Assembly: GCF_001509405.1 (NCBI RefSeq)
Contig: NZ_CP011502.1
Location: 1,860,001 to 1,924,000 of the forward strand
Reading direction: 5' to 3'
DNA length: 64,000 nucleotides
Source of the DNA: Aeromicrobium erythreum
GTDB lineage: Bacteria; Actinomycetota; Actinomycetes; Propionibacteriales; Nocardioidaceae
Shown here: positions 16,993 through 25,048 of the stretch, piece by piece
Position numbering within the stretch: the first letter of the stretch is position 1
Layout: each line of letters begins with the position of its first letter
Program-made: the position numbers and the translations under genes
Notes under the pieces: model-generated
What the model saw: the letters and a program-made list of their open reading frames with translations, nothing else
Database searches by the model: none
Told to the model about the DNA's origin: nothing

Positions 16993-18304
16993 GACCGGCG
17001 ACGTCGTCGCCGGGCGCACCCGCCCCGGCCAGGTCGTCGCCTGGTCGTTGTGGGACTGGGGGTCCGCAGCCTTCAACGCCGTCATCGTCACGTTCGTCTT
17101 CTCGGTCTACCTCACCGACAGCGTCGGCAAGGGGCTGCCGGGCCCCGTCTCGCCGAGCACCTGGCTCGCCTGGTCCATCGCCGCCGCATCGCTGGTCATC
17201 GCCGTGCTCGCGCCGGTCCTCGGCCAACGCTCCGACGGCGGCGGCCGCCGCAAGCGCTCCCTCGCGCTCCTCACCGGCGCGGTGGTCACCTGCATGGCGC
17301 TGATGTTCTTCGTCAAGGACGACTACCACCACCTGTGGCTGGGCCTGCTGCTCCTGGCGGTCGGCACGGTGCTCTTCGAGCTCGCCCAGGTGCCCTACTT
17401 CGCGATGCTGCGCCAGGTGTCCACGCCGGCGACGGTGGGCCGGGTCTCCGGCATCGGCTGGGGGTTCGGCTACCTCGGCGGCATCGTGCTCCTGCTCGTC
17501 GTGTTCCTCGGCTTCATCAGCGGCGACGGCGGCCTGCTGGGCGTGTCGACCGACGAGGGCCTCAACATCCGCGTCGTCGCGGTCGTCTCGGCGGCCTGGT
17601 TCCTCGTGTTCGCCCTCCCCGTGCTGCTGGCCGTGCCGGAGCTGCCGGCGGAGGCCAGTCCGCTCCCCCGGGCCGGCTTCGTCGAGTCCTACCGGGTGCT
17701 GTTCGCCGAGCTGCGCGCCATGTGGCGCGACGACCGCGTGACCCTGCAGTTCCTCCTCGCGAGCGCCCTGTTCCGCGACGGCCTCGCGGGCGTGTTCACC
17801 TTCGGCGGCGTCATCGCCGTGTCGGTGTACGGGTTCACCAGCGACACGGTCATCTACTTCGCGATCGCCGCCAACGTCGCCGCGGCAGGCGGCGCGATCG
17901 TCGCGGGTCGGCTCGACGACCGCCTCGGCCCGCGGCGCGTCATCGTCTTCTCGCTGGTGTCCCTCATCGTCGTCGGCGTGGTGCTCGTCTTCGTGCACGG
18001 CACGGCCGGGTTCTGGGTCTTCGGCCTGCTGCTGTGCCTCTTCGTCGGTCCGGCGCAGTCGGCGTCGCGCACGTACCTCGCACGTCTCACGGCCCCGGGC
18101 AAGGAGGGCCAGAACTTCGGCCTCTACGCGATGACCGGGCGGGCCGCGTCGTTCCTCGCCCCGACCTTCTTCGGCCTGTTCGCCTTCGTCGGCGGCGACG
18201 ACCGCTGGGGCATCCTCGGGCTCATCCTCGTGCTCGGCCTGGGCCTGGTCGCCCTGCTGCTCGTCCCGGCGCAGCTGCGCGACAAGGCACTCGAGATGCG
18301 CTGA
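16979..18304 (+). CDS. UMF1/Atg22-like MFS transporter
   Basis: This 441-residue protein has about twelve helices. The N-terminal segment VVAWSLWDWGSAAFNAVIVT is the signature of the UMF1 (Atg22-like) branch of the major facilitator superfamily. The second half contains FRDGLAGVFTFGGVIA and GPAQSASRTYLARL, which are also conserved there. The substrate is unknown; amino-acid or small-solute efflux is known for eukaryotic Atg22. It starts inside the 3' end of the GDPD gene (14-nt overlap), so the two are co-translated. Confidence 0.88.
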   Translation: MSSTETGDVVAGRTRPGQVVAWSLWDWGSAAFNAVIVTFVFSVYLTDSVGKGLPGPVSPSTWLAWSIAAASLVIAVLAPVLGQRSDGGGRRKRSLALLTGAVVTCMALMFFVKDDYHHLWLGLLLLAVGTVLFELAQVPYFAMLRQVSTPATVGRVSGIGWGFGYLGGIVLLLVVFLGFISGDGGLLGVSTDEGLNIRVVAVVSAAWFLVFALPVLLAVPELPAEASPLPRAGFVESYRVLFAELRAMWRDDRVTLQFLLASALFRDGLAGVFTFGGVIAVSVYGFTSDTVIYFAIAANVAAAGGAIVAGRLDDRLGPRRVIVFSLVSLIVVGVVLVFVHGTAGFWVFGLLLCLFVGPAQSASRTYLARLTAPGKEGQNFGLYAMTGRAASFLAPTFFGLFAFVGGDDRWGILGLILVLGLGLVALLLVPAQLRDKALEMR

Positions 18305-18316
18305 CCCGCTCCTCAG

Positions 18317-18343
18317 GGGAATCTCAAGGGGGTGACCTACGTT
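18317..18343 (+). promoter_or_regulatory. SigR (sigma-R/SigH-type) promoter of rbpA
   Basis: GGGAAT (18317-18322), exactly 18 nt, then GTT (18341-18343). This is the published consensus of the thiol-oxidative-stress sigma factor SigR (GGGAAT-N18-GTT). It leaves a short leader with an AGGAG ribosome-binding site before the ATG at 18367. rbpA is a known SigR target in Streptomyces, which supports the reading. Confidence 0.85.
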
Positions 18344-18366
18344 GTCACCTACGAGAGGAGTGACCC

Positions 18367-18741
18367 ATGGCTGAACGAGCACTGCGGGGGGCCCGGCTGG
18401 GCGCCCAGAGCTTCGAGGACGAGCGCGGGGTCGAGATGGCCCCTCGTCAGGAGATCGAGTACGTCTGCGACGACGGACACAGCTTCCTGGTCGTGATGTC
18501 CGACGAGGCCGAGATCCCCTACGAGTGGGAGGACCCGAAGACGGGTCGCATCGGCCGACTTCGCGACGGCACCGCGCCGGAGAAGAAGGAGGAGAAGGCG
18601 GCACGTACCCACTGGGACATGCTGCTGGAGCGCCGCTCGGAGACCGAGCTGGAGGAGATCCTCACCGAGCGCCTGGAGCTGCTGCGCTCCGGCGAGATCG
18701 GACCGCCCCACCTGCACCGCCGCAAGAAGAAGTCCGCCTGA
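18367..18741 (+). CDS. rbpA: RNA polymerase-binding protein RbpA
   Basis: A 124-residue actinobacteria-specific RNA polymerase partner that stabilises the group 1/2 sigma-RNAP complex and open complexes. The N-terminal tail contains RGARLGAQSFEDE, the core domain YVCDDGHSFLVVMSDEAEIP, the basic linker KKEEKAARTHWDMLLERRS, and the sigma-interaction helix TELEEILTERLELLRSGEIG. Only one Cys remains in the core, so the zinc site of some homologues is absent. The strong AGGAG site and SigR-type promoter upstream point to stress induction. It is convergent with ppm1. Confidence 0.96.
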   Translation: MAERALRGARLGAQSFEDERGVEMAPRQEIEYVCDDGHSFLVVMSDEAEIPYEWEDPKTGRIGRLRDGTAPEKKEEKAARTHWDMLLERRSETELEEILTERLELLRSGEIGPPHLHRRKKKSA

Positions 18742-18742
18742 C

Positions 18743-19552
18743 TCAGCGGGGCTCGCGCCCCACGTCGGACGACGATCCGAGACCCCGGCCCGGTGCCGGG
18801 GTCTCGCCGTGTCCGGGGGCGATCCGCCGGGCGCGGCGGCGGTGTCCGGGGACGAGCCGTGCCAGTCCCCACACCGTGACGCGCCACAGCGCCTCCCGCA
18901 CGATCGACGAGCTCATCTTCGACGTGCCGAGCTCGCGCTCGACGAACGTCACCGGCACCTCGACGACCCGCAGGCCCGCCTCGTGCACCCGACGGGTCAT
19001 GTCGATCTGGAAGCAGTAGCCCTGCGACGCGACGCCGGCCACGTCGATGCGGCGCAGCGTGTCGGCACGGAAGGCGCGGAACCCGGCCGTCGCGTCGTGG
19101 ACGGGCAGCCCGAGCGCGACCCGCGCGTAGAGAGTGCCTCCACGCGAGATCAGCCGGCGGTACCACGGCCAGTTCACGACGGAGCCGCCGGCGACCCAGC
19201 GTGACCCGATGACGAGGTCGGCCGTCCGGGCGGCCTCGACCAGCGAACCCAGCTCCTCGGGCAGGTGCGAGCCGTCGGCGTCCATCTCGACGAGCACGTC
19301 GTAGCCGCGCTCGAGGCCCCAGGCGAAGCCCGCGCGGTAGGCGACGCCGAGCCCGGCCTTGCCGCTACGGTGCATCACGTGCACGCCGGGGTCGGTCGCC
19401 GCGACCTGCTCCGCGAGCTCGCCCGTGCCGTCGGGCGACGCGTCGTCGACGACGAGCACGTCGACGTCGGGCTCCGACGTGCGCAGACGCTGCAGCACCC
19501 CCGGGAGGCTGTCCGCCTCCTCGTAGGTGGGCATGACGACCAGGACCCTCAC
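18743..19552 (-). CDS. ppm1: Polyprenol-phosphate mannosyltransferase (Ppm1/DPM1-type GT2)
   Basis: This 269-residue GT2 glycosyltransferase contains VLVVMPTYEEADSLPGVL at the N-terminus, the nucleotide-binding strand VDVLVVDDASPDGTG, and the metal-binding EMDADGSHLPEE. RWVAGGSVVNWPWYRRLIS and QGYCFQIDM follow, matching dolichol/polyprenol phosphate mannose synthases. It transfers mannose from GDP-mannose to polyprenyl phosphate for lipoglycan and protein mannosylation. Its ATG overlaps the stop of lnt by 4 nt. In M. tuberculosis these two activities are one fused protein. The last 40 codons contain a terminator hairpin that serves convergent rbpA. Confidence 0.93.
   Translation of the reverse strand: MRVLVVMPTYEEADSLPGVLQRLRTSEPDVDVLVVDDASPDGTGELAEQVAATDPGVHVMHRSGKAGLGVAYRAGFAWGLERGYDVLVEMDADGSHLPEELGSLVEAARTADLVIGSRWVAGGSVVNWPWYRRLISRGGTLYARVALGLPVHDATAGFRAFRADTLRRIDVAGVASQGYCFQIDMTRRVHEAGLRVVEVPVTFVERELGTSKMSSSIVREALWRVTVWGLARLVPGHRRRARRIAPGHGETPAPGRGLGSSSDVGREPR
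18779..18805. terminator. Terminator hairpin downstream of rbpA
   Basis: GAGACCCCGGC and GCCGGGGTCTC form a perfect 11-bp stem with a 5-nt loop. It starts 38 nt after the rbpA stop and lies within the C-terminal coding part of convergent ppm1. There is no U-tract, as is usual in high-GC actinobacteria. Confidence 0.7.
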
Positions 19553-21048
19553 GCGTGCTCCCTCCGACGCGACCGGCGCAGGTCACGTGCTCCGAGGACC
19601 CACCCTAGGAGCCCGAGGGTCATCAGCGCGACGGCCGGCCAGCGTCCGGCCCGCGTCGCGGGGGTCTGGCCGGTCGCCGTGCCGACGTCGGCGACGAGCG
19701 TCGCAGGCTGCTCCCGCGGCGCCTCGGCCACGACGCGACCGCTCGCGTCGATGATGCCGCTGATGCCGTTCGTGGACGGCACGACGACCCAGCGTCCGGT
19801 CTCGATGGCGCGCAGGCGGGAGATCTTGAACTGCTGGTCGGGCTGCGACGTGCCGGTGAAGCTGGCGTTGCTCGTCTGGACCACGAGCACCTCGGCGCCG
19901 CCACGGACGGCCTGCTCCACGACGCCGTCGTAGGCGATGTCCCAGCAGATCGTGTCGCCGACGACGACCGACCCGGCGCGCAGGTCGCCGGCCCGTCGAC
20001 CGGGGAGCATGTCGCGCGGGATGTCGCGGTCGACACGCGGCACGAGGTCGCCGAGCTCGCGTCGGAACGGGACGTACTCGCCGTAGGGCACGAGCTTGCG
20101 CTTGACGTACACCTCGCCGGGGCCGTCACCGTCCCAGACGATGCCCGCGTTGTAGGCGGTGCGGTCGGAGAGCCCGTCGAGGATCGCGCCGACGAGGATG
20201 GGCGCGCCGAGCTGCTGCACGAGGGCCTGGATGCGCCCGGCCAGGACGGGGTCGGCGAACGGGTCCACGTCGAGCGCGTTCTCGGGCCAGACGACGAGGT
20301 CCGGGGCGCGCTCGGTGCCGGCGGACACGGCGTCGGCGTAGCGCTGCGTCTCGGCGAGGTGCAGGGCGCCGATCTCGCCGCGCGGCCACGTCAGGAACGC
20401 ACCCGGCGTGTTTCCCTGGATGGCCGCGATCCGCCGCTCCGGGCCTCCCCCGGCGAGCCCCGACGGCAGGAACAGACCCGCGACGACCACCGCGACCACG
20501 ACGCCGACGGCGAGCGAGCGCCGGGCGACCCCGGCGCCGGCGAGCACCACGAGCATCGCCGCGAGCACGAACAGCAGCGCCGACGTCCCCGGCATGCCGA
20601 CGAGACGGGCGTAGGGGGCGAGCGGGGTGTCGATCGCCGTGTGGGCGAGCCGGCCCCACGGGAACCCGCTGAACGGGAAGCCGCTGCGCACCTGCTCCCC
20701 CAGCACCCAGGCAGCAGCGCCCCAGAGCGGCCAGCCCGGCAGCCGCAGGGCTGCGCGCAGCGGCACGGCGATCACCGCCAGCATCACGACCTGCGCGGCG
20801 ACGAGGGCGACGTACGCGCCGCTGCTCACGGCATTCATCCACCAGATGAGCGGACCCATGAAGGCCGCCCCGTAGAGCGCACCGGAGAGGAGCACGGCCG
20901 CGACCCGGACGTCACGCTGACGACGCAGCACCCACACGAGCAGCGCGACGCCGACGATCATCGCGTAGGGCACCGACCACGGGTCGAACGCGGCGGCGCT
21001 CAACAGGCCGGCGACCGCGGCGAGCGGCGCCGCCAGGTACCACCTCAC
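19549..21048 (-). CDS. lnt: Apolipoprotein N-acyltransferase
   Basis: This 499-residue membrane enzyme adds the third acyl chain to lipoproteins. Six or so N-terminal helices span about residues 1-200, with GFPFSGFPWGRLAHTAID in the conserved region. A nitrilase-like periplasmic domain follows from about 215, with catalytic elements VVWPENALDVDPF (Glu), KRKLVPYGEYVPFR (Lys) and GDTICWDIAYDG (Cys). A C-terminal helix closes the protein. The start is GTG at 21048, close behind the stop of the M24 peptidase. It overlaps ppm1 by 4 nt, and the two probably form one transcript. Confidence 0.94.
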   Translation of the reverse strand: MRWYLAAPLAAVAGLLSAAAFDPWSVPYAMIVGVALLVWVLRRQRDVRVAAVLLSGALYGAAFMGPLIWWMNAVSSGAYVALVAAQVVMLAVIAVPLRAALRLPGWPLWGAAAWVLGEQVRSGFPFSGFPWGRLAHTAIDTPLAPYARLVGMPGTSALLFVLAAMLVVLAGAGVARRSLAVGVVVAVVVAGLFLPSGLAGGGPERRIAAIQGNTPGAFLTWPRGEIGALHLAETQRYADAVSAGTERAPDLVVWPENALDVDPFADPVLAGRIQALVQQLGAPILVGAILDGLSDRTAYNAGIVWDGDGPGEVYVKRKLVPYGEYVPFRRELGDLVPRVDRDIPRDMLPGRRAGDLRAGSVVVGDTICWDIAYDGVVEQAVRGGAEVLVVQTSNASFTGTSQPDQQFKISRLRAIETGRWVVVPSTNGISGIIDASGRVVAEAPREQPATLVADVGTATGQTPATRAGRWPAVALMTLGLLGWVLGARDLRRSRRREHA

Positions 21049-21061
21049 GGTCGACGCCGCG

Positions 21062-22138
21062 TCACAGGACGGTCAGGGAGCGGGAGGTGTTGTTCAGCAC
21101 CTCGAGGCCGTCGTCGGTGCAGACGGCGATGTCCTCGATCCGCGCGCCGTAGCGACCCTCGAGGTACACGCCGGGCTCGATCGAGAAGGCCATGCCGGGC
21201 TCGAGGACGAGCTCGTTGCCCTCCACGATGTACGGCTCCTCGTGCGTCTCGGTGCCGATGCCGTGGCCGGTGCGGTGGATGAAGAGGTCTCCGAGCCCGG
21301 CGTCGGCGAGCACCTGACGTCCGACCGCGTCGACCGACTCGGCGGTGACGCCAGGTCGCGCGTGCTCGCGCTGCACCTGCTGCGCCTCCTCCAGCACCGC
21401 GTAGGCGTCGAGGTACTCGCGCGGGGCCGTACCTCCGGCCAGGTAGTTGCGGGTGCAGTCCGAGCAGTAGCCGGCCGCGTTCGTGCCGCCGATGTCGACG
21501 ACGACGGGGTCGCCCTCCTGGATCACGCGGTCCGAGACCTCGTGGTGCGGGGACGCGCCGTTCGGGCCGGAGCCGACGATGACGAAGTCGACCTGCTCGT
21601 GCCCCTCCTCGAGGATGGCGCGGCCGATGTCGGCGCCGACCTCACGCTCCGTGCGGCCGGGTCGCAGCCACTCCCCCATGCGCTGGTGCACGCGGTCGAT
21701 CGCGGCACCGGCGTCGCGCAGGGCGGCCACCTCGTGCGGGTCCTTGCGCATGCGCAGCTCCGCGAGCAGCGGGCCGGCGAGCCGGACGTCGGCGAAGCGT
21801 CGCTGGAAGGCGAGCACCCGCTCGGCCCACATCTGGTTGTCGACCGCGACGACGGCGTCGGCGGGCAGCAGCGAGCCGACGAGGGCGTAGGGGTCGTCGG
21901 TCTCGCCGAACGTCGCGATCTCGACCTCGACGCCCGACGCCTCCGCGGCGGCGCGCTCCAGCGCGGGCGCGACGAGCACCGGGTCGCCGTCGGCGGGCAC
22001 GACGAGGCAGGTCAGCCGCTCCAGCGGCTTGGCGTGGTAGCCGGTCAGGTAGCGCAGGTCGGCGCCCGGGGTGATGAGCAGGGCCCCGACGGACCGGCTG
22101 CGGGCGAGGTCTTGGGCACGGGTCCAACGGGAGGTCAC
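21062..22138 (-). CDS. M24-family Xaa-Pro aminopeptidase/dipeptidase
   Basis: A 358-residue M24 metallopeptidase. The N-terminal creatinase-like domain (about 1-120) precedes the catalytic pita-bread domain. Metal ligands can be seen as DPVVVDIGGTNAAGYCSDCT (first Asp pair), HRTGHGIGTETHEEP (His), MAFSIEPGVYL (Glu) and ARIEDIAVC (Glu). Such enzymes release N-terminal residues preceding proline or cleave Xaa-Pro dipeptides. The GTG at 22138 has a TAGGCT -10 box 6 nt upstream on the minus strand, so it is probably leaderless. lnt follows 13 nt after its stop. Confidence 0.92.
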   Translation of the reverse strand: MTSRWTRAQDLARSRSVGALLITPGADLRYLTGYHAKPLERLTCLVVPADGDPVLVAPALERAAAEASGVEVEIATFGETDDPYALVGSLLPADAVVAVDNQMWAERVLAFQRRFADVRLAGPLLAELRMRKDPHEVAALRDAGAAIDRVHQRMGEWLRPGRTEREVGADIGRAILEEGHEQVDFVIVGSGPNGASPHHEVSDRVIQEGDPVVVDIGGTNAAGYCSDCTRNYLAGGTAPREYLDAYAVLEEAQQVQREHARPGVTAESVDAVGRQVLADAGLGDLFIHRTGHGIGTETHEEPYIVEGNELVLEPGMAFSIEPGVYLEGRYGARIEDIAVCTDDGLEVLNNTSRSLTVL

Positions 22139-22245
22139 GCGTCGAGCCTACGTCGTGGAGCCCGCCGCAGCCGTCGACAGGTGCCGTGGCGGCGCGTCTC
22201 CCCTAGGGTGTACGGATCACATCACGAGTGGATCGGGGGATCCCC

Positions 22246-23799
22246 ATGCGCAAGATCGTCGCTGCCACCGCAGCGGTCGTCCTGTCCGCAGGCCTCGTCT
22301 CCGCGTCACCGGCCGTCGCCGGTGGCTCGAAGCCGGAGGTCGACACGACGAGGCTGACGCAGGCCGTCCAGGTCAACGGGGTGCTCCAGCACCTGCGTCA
22401 GCTGCAGACCATCGCGAACCGCAACGGCGGCAACCGCGCGTCGGGGCTGCCGGGCTACGAGGCGTCGTCGGACTACGTCGCCAAGACGCTGCGAGCGGCC
22501 GGCTACCGGGTCCGCAAGCAGACCTTCACCTTCCCGTTCTTCGCGGAGAACAGCCCGGCGACGCTCGTGCAGCGCACGCCTGAGGAGAAGACGCTCGAGA
22601 CCGGGGTCTTCACCTACTCCGGCTCCGGCTCGGTCACCGGGCCGGTCGTCCCCACGAAGGACGTCGTCATCCCGGCCTCGCCCACGCCGAGCAGCACGTC
22701 GGGCTGCGAGGAGGCCGACTTCGAGCCGGCTCCCACGGAGCCCTCGGTCGCGCTCGTGCAGCGCGGCACCTGCGACTTCGGCCTCAAGGCGTCGAACGCC
22801 CAGGCCGCCGGCTACGACGCCGTGATCATCTTCAACGAGGGCAACCCCGACCGCACCGAGCTGGCCACCGGGACGCTCGGCTCGCCGGTCGACCTGCCGG
22901 TCGTGGGCCTGTCGTACGACGACGCCGTGGCGCTCGTCGACGACGTCCGCGCGGGTGGCGCCACGGCCACGGTCACGACCGACACGGTCACCGACCTGGA
23001 GCGCGAGACGCACAACCTCATCGCCGACTGGCCGCGTCGCACGAAGCACGACGACCAGGTCGTCGTGGTCGGCGCGCACCTCGACTCGGTGCCCGAGGGG
23101 CCCGGCATCAACGACAACGGCACCGGCGTCGCCGGCACGCTGGAGATCGCGAAGCAGCTGGCGAAGACCGGCTACACGAAGAAGCTGCAGCGTCCGGTCC
23201 GGTTCGCGTTCTGGGGAGCGGAGGAGCTGGGCCTGCTCGGCTCGCAGCACTACGTCGACACGCTGTCGGACGGCGCACGCTCGAAGATCTACGCGAACCT
23301 GAACTTCGACATGCTCGGCTCGCCGAACTACGTGCGGCTGGTCTACGACGGGGACGGCTCGTCGTTCGGCACCGCCGGTCCCGCGGGCTCGGCCCAGATC
23401 GAGAAGGTCTTCACCGACTACTTCGGCCGCGCCCGGCTCGCGACCGACCCGACCGAGTTCGACGGTCGCTCCGACTACGGCCCGTTCATCCAGTACGGCA
23501 TCCCGGCCGGCGGCCTGTTCAGCGGTGCCGACGACGTGAAGACCGAGCGTCAGGCGAGCATCTACGGCGGGACGGCGGGCGAGATCCTCGACCCGAACTA
23601 CCACACGCCGCAGGACGACATCACCCGCGTGAACACCACGGTGCTCGGCCAGCTCACCGACGGCGCGGCCCACGCCGTCGCCACCCTGGGCCTGTCGAAG
23701 AAGGGTCTGTACGGCGACGGCGCCCGCACCAAGGTGCGCACCAACGCCACCGCCAAGAAGGCCCCGAAGGTCACGGAGGGCCCCGCAGCCCAGCGCTGA
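22246..23799 (+). CDS. Secreted M28-family aminopeptidase with PA domain
   Basis: This 517-residue protein starts with a clear Sec signal peptide (MRKIVAATAAVVLSAGLVSA, cleavage after SPAVA near residue 27). A protease-associated domain follows (about 140-240, with VALVQRGTCDFGLKASNAQA). The M28 zinc domain has ligands in GAHLDSVPEGPGINDNGTG, EELGLLGS, RSDYGPF and NYHTPQDD. Such enzymes are secreted aminopeptidases resembling Streptomyces SGAP. A -10 box TAGGGT lies at 22204-22209 with a 36-nt leader and a GGGGGA ribosome-binding site, unlike the leaderless genes nearby. It is followed by a strong terminator. Confidence 0.93.
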   Translation: MRKIVAATAAVVLSAGLVSASPAVAGGSKPEVDTTRLTQAVQVNGVLQHLRQLQTIANRNGGNRASGLPGYEASSDYVAKTLRAAGYRVRKQTFTFPFFAENSPATLVQRTPEEKTLETGVFTYSGSGSVTGPVVPTKDVVIPASPTPSSTSGCEEADFEPAPTEPSVALVQRGTCDFGLKASNAQAAGYDAVIIFNEGNPDRTELATGTLGSPVDLPVVGLSYDDAVALVDDVRAGGATATVTTDTVTDLERETHNLIADWPRRTKHDDQVVVVGAHLDSVPEGPGINDNGTGVAGTLEIAKQLAKTGYTKKLQRPVRFAFWGAEELGLLGSQHYVDTLSDGARSKIYANLNFDMLGSPNYVRLVYDGDGSSFGTAGPAGSAQIEKVFTDYFGRARLATDPTEFDGRSDYGPFIQYGIPAGGLFSGADDVKTERQASIYGGTAGEILDPNYHTPQDDITRVNTTVLGQLTDGAAHAVATLGLSKKGLYGDGARTKVRTNATAKKAPKVTEGPAAQR

Positions 23800-23818
23800 C
23801 GAGCAGTCCCCACGTTTC

Positions 23819-23865
23819 GGAACACCATCGCCCATCTGGCCCCGCCGGATGGGCGATGGTGTTCC
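23819..23865. terminator. 18-bp perfect terminator hairpin after the M28 peptidase gene
   Basis: GGAACACCATCGCCCATC (23819-23836) pairs perfectly with 23848-23865 across an 11-nt loop, starting 20 nt after the stop. It is much longer than most terminators and is the first of several palindromes in this gap. Confidence 0.8.
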
Positions 23866-23872
23866 AGGTCGC

Positions 23873-23902
23873 GGAGATTCCCAGGTCGACCTGGGAATCT
23901 CC
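23873..23902. repeat. 30-bp perfect palindrome
   Basis: GGAGATTCCCAGGTC is followed immediately by its exact inverse complement, GACCTGGGAATCTCC, with no spacer. As DNA it could be a dimer binding site or extrude a cruciform. A further short inverted repeat (GTGCACGG...CCGTGCAC) follows within 50 nt. The gap to 24073 holds no gene. Confidence 0.8.
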
Positions 23903-24073
23903 ACCGCGCACGGGGAACCGACGCGTGCACGGCTTGCTTTCCGTGCACCGGTGAGAATCCCGTGCGGCGACGGCGGGGACGCTGGTCTTCGACGCGCGAA
24001 CGTCGACGCCGACTGATCGGAGGCGCTCGGCCGATCCTGGACTCTGCGCCCATCCGCCAGCCTGACGACGGCC

Positions 24074-24079
24074 TAGGCT
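24074..24079 (+). promoter_or_regulatory. Leaderless -10 box (TAGGCT)
   Basis: TAGGCT ends 6 nt before the GTG at 24086, fixing the start of the exonuclease gene. Confidence 0.6.
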
Positions 24080-24085
24080 GAGCGC

Positions 24086-25048
24086 GTGACCACCGGACGC
24101 CTGCTCCTGCTCGACTCCGCGAGCCTGTACTTCCGCGCCTTCTACGGCGTGCCCGACTCGTTCAAGGCGCCGGACGGGACGGTCGTCAACGCGCTGCGTG
24201 GTCTGCTCGACTTCGTCTCGACGCTGGTCGACCAGCATCGTCCCGACGCGGTCGTGGCGTGCTGGGACGACGACTGGCGCCCGCAGTGGCGGGTCGACCT
24301 GCTGCCGTCGTACAAGACGCACCGCGTCGCGCAGGCCGGCGAGGACGGCCTGGGCGAGGCGAGCAGCGACGGCGCGGGCGGCACCGGCGCGGCCGAGGAG
24401 TCGCCCGAGCTGCTCACGCCGCAGGTGCCGCTCATCGCCGAGGCGCTCGGCATCCTCGCGATCCCGGTCGTCGGCCGCGAAGGTGCGGAGGCCGACGACG
24501 TCATCGGCAGCCTCGCGCAGGCCTGGGACGGGCCCGTCGACATCGTCACCGGCGACCGCGACCTCTTCCAGCTCGTCGACGACGACGCCGGCGTCAGGGT
24601 CCTCTACACGGCCCGTGGGGTGTCCTCGGCCGACGTGGTCGACGCGGCCTGGATCCGCGCCAAGTACGGCGTGGAGCCGCAGCAGTACGCCGACTTCGCG
24701 ACCATGCGGGGCGACACGTCCGACGGCATCCCGGGCGTCCCGGGGATCGGCGAGAAGACCGCGGCCCTCCTGCTCGATGCCTACGGCGACCTCGACGGCA
24801 TCCTCACGGCGGCGCACGACCCCGACTCGGCCGTGAAGCCGCGGGTGCGCGCCTCGCTCGTCGAGAACGAGGAGCTCGTCGGGGTGATGCGCCAGGTCGT
24901 GCGCGTGCGCGACGACGTGTGCGGCACCGACGTCGTCCGCGCCCTCGCCCCGCTCGCGCCGGAGCAGCGTGACGCGCTGGAGGCGTTCGGCACCACGTGG
25001 GGGCTCGGCGGTGTCGTCGAGCGCCTGACGGCCGCGCTCAGCCGCTGA
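24086..25048 (+). CDS. Stand-alone 5'-3' exonuclease (PolA N-terminal-like)
   Basis: A 320-residue protein matching the 5'-nuclease domain of DNA polymerase I, without the polymerase. LLLLDSASLYFRAFYGVP at the N-terminus, AEADDVIGSLAQAWDGPV and IVTGDRDLFQLVDD carry metal-binding acidic residues. A helix-hairpin-helix follows at DGIPGVPGIGEKTAALLLD. It removes flaps and RNA primers or degrades 5' ends. Neighbouring helY matches the mycobacterial order Rv2090 to Rv2092. It overlaps convergent helY by 11 nt at its 3' end. Confidence 0.93.
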   Translation: MTTGRLLLLDSASLYFRAFYGVPDSFKAPDGTVVNALRGLLDFVSTLVDQHRPDAVVACWDDDWRPQWRVDLLPSYKTHRVAQAGEDGLGEASSDGAGGTGAAEESPELLTPQVPLIAEALGILAIPVVGREGAEADDVIGSLAQAWDGPVDIVTGDRDLFQLVDDDAGVRVLYTARGVSSADVVDAAWIRAKYGVEPQQYADFATMRGDTSDGIPGVPGIGEKTAALLLDAYGDLDGILTAAHDPDSAVKPRVRASLVENEELVGVMRQVVRVRDDVCGTDVVRALAPLAPEQRDALEAFGTTWGLGGVVERLTAALSR

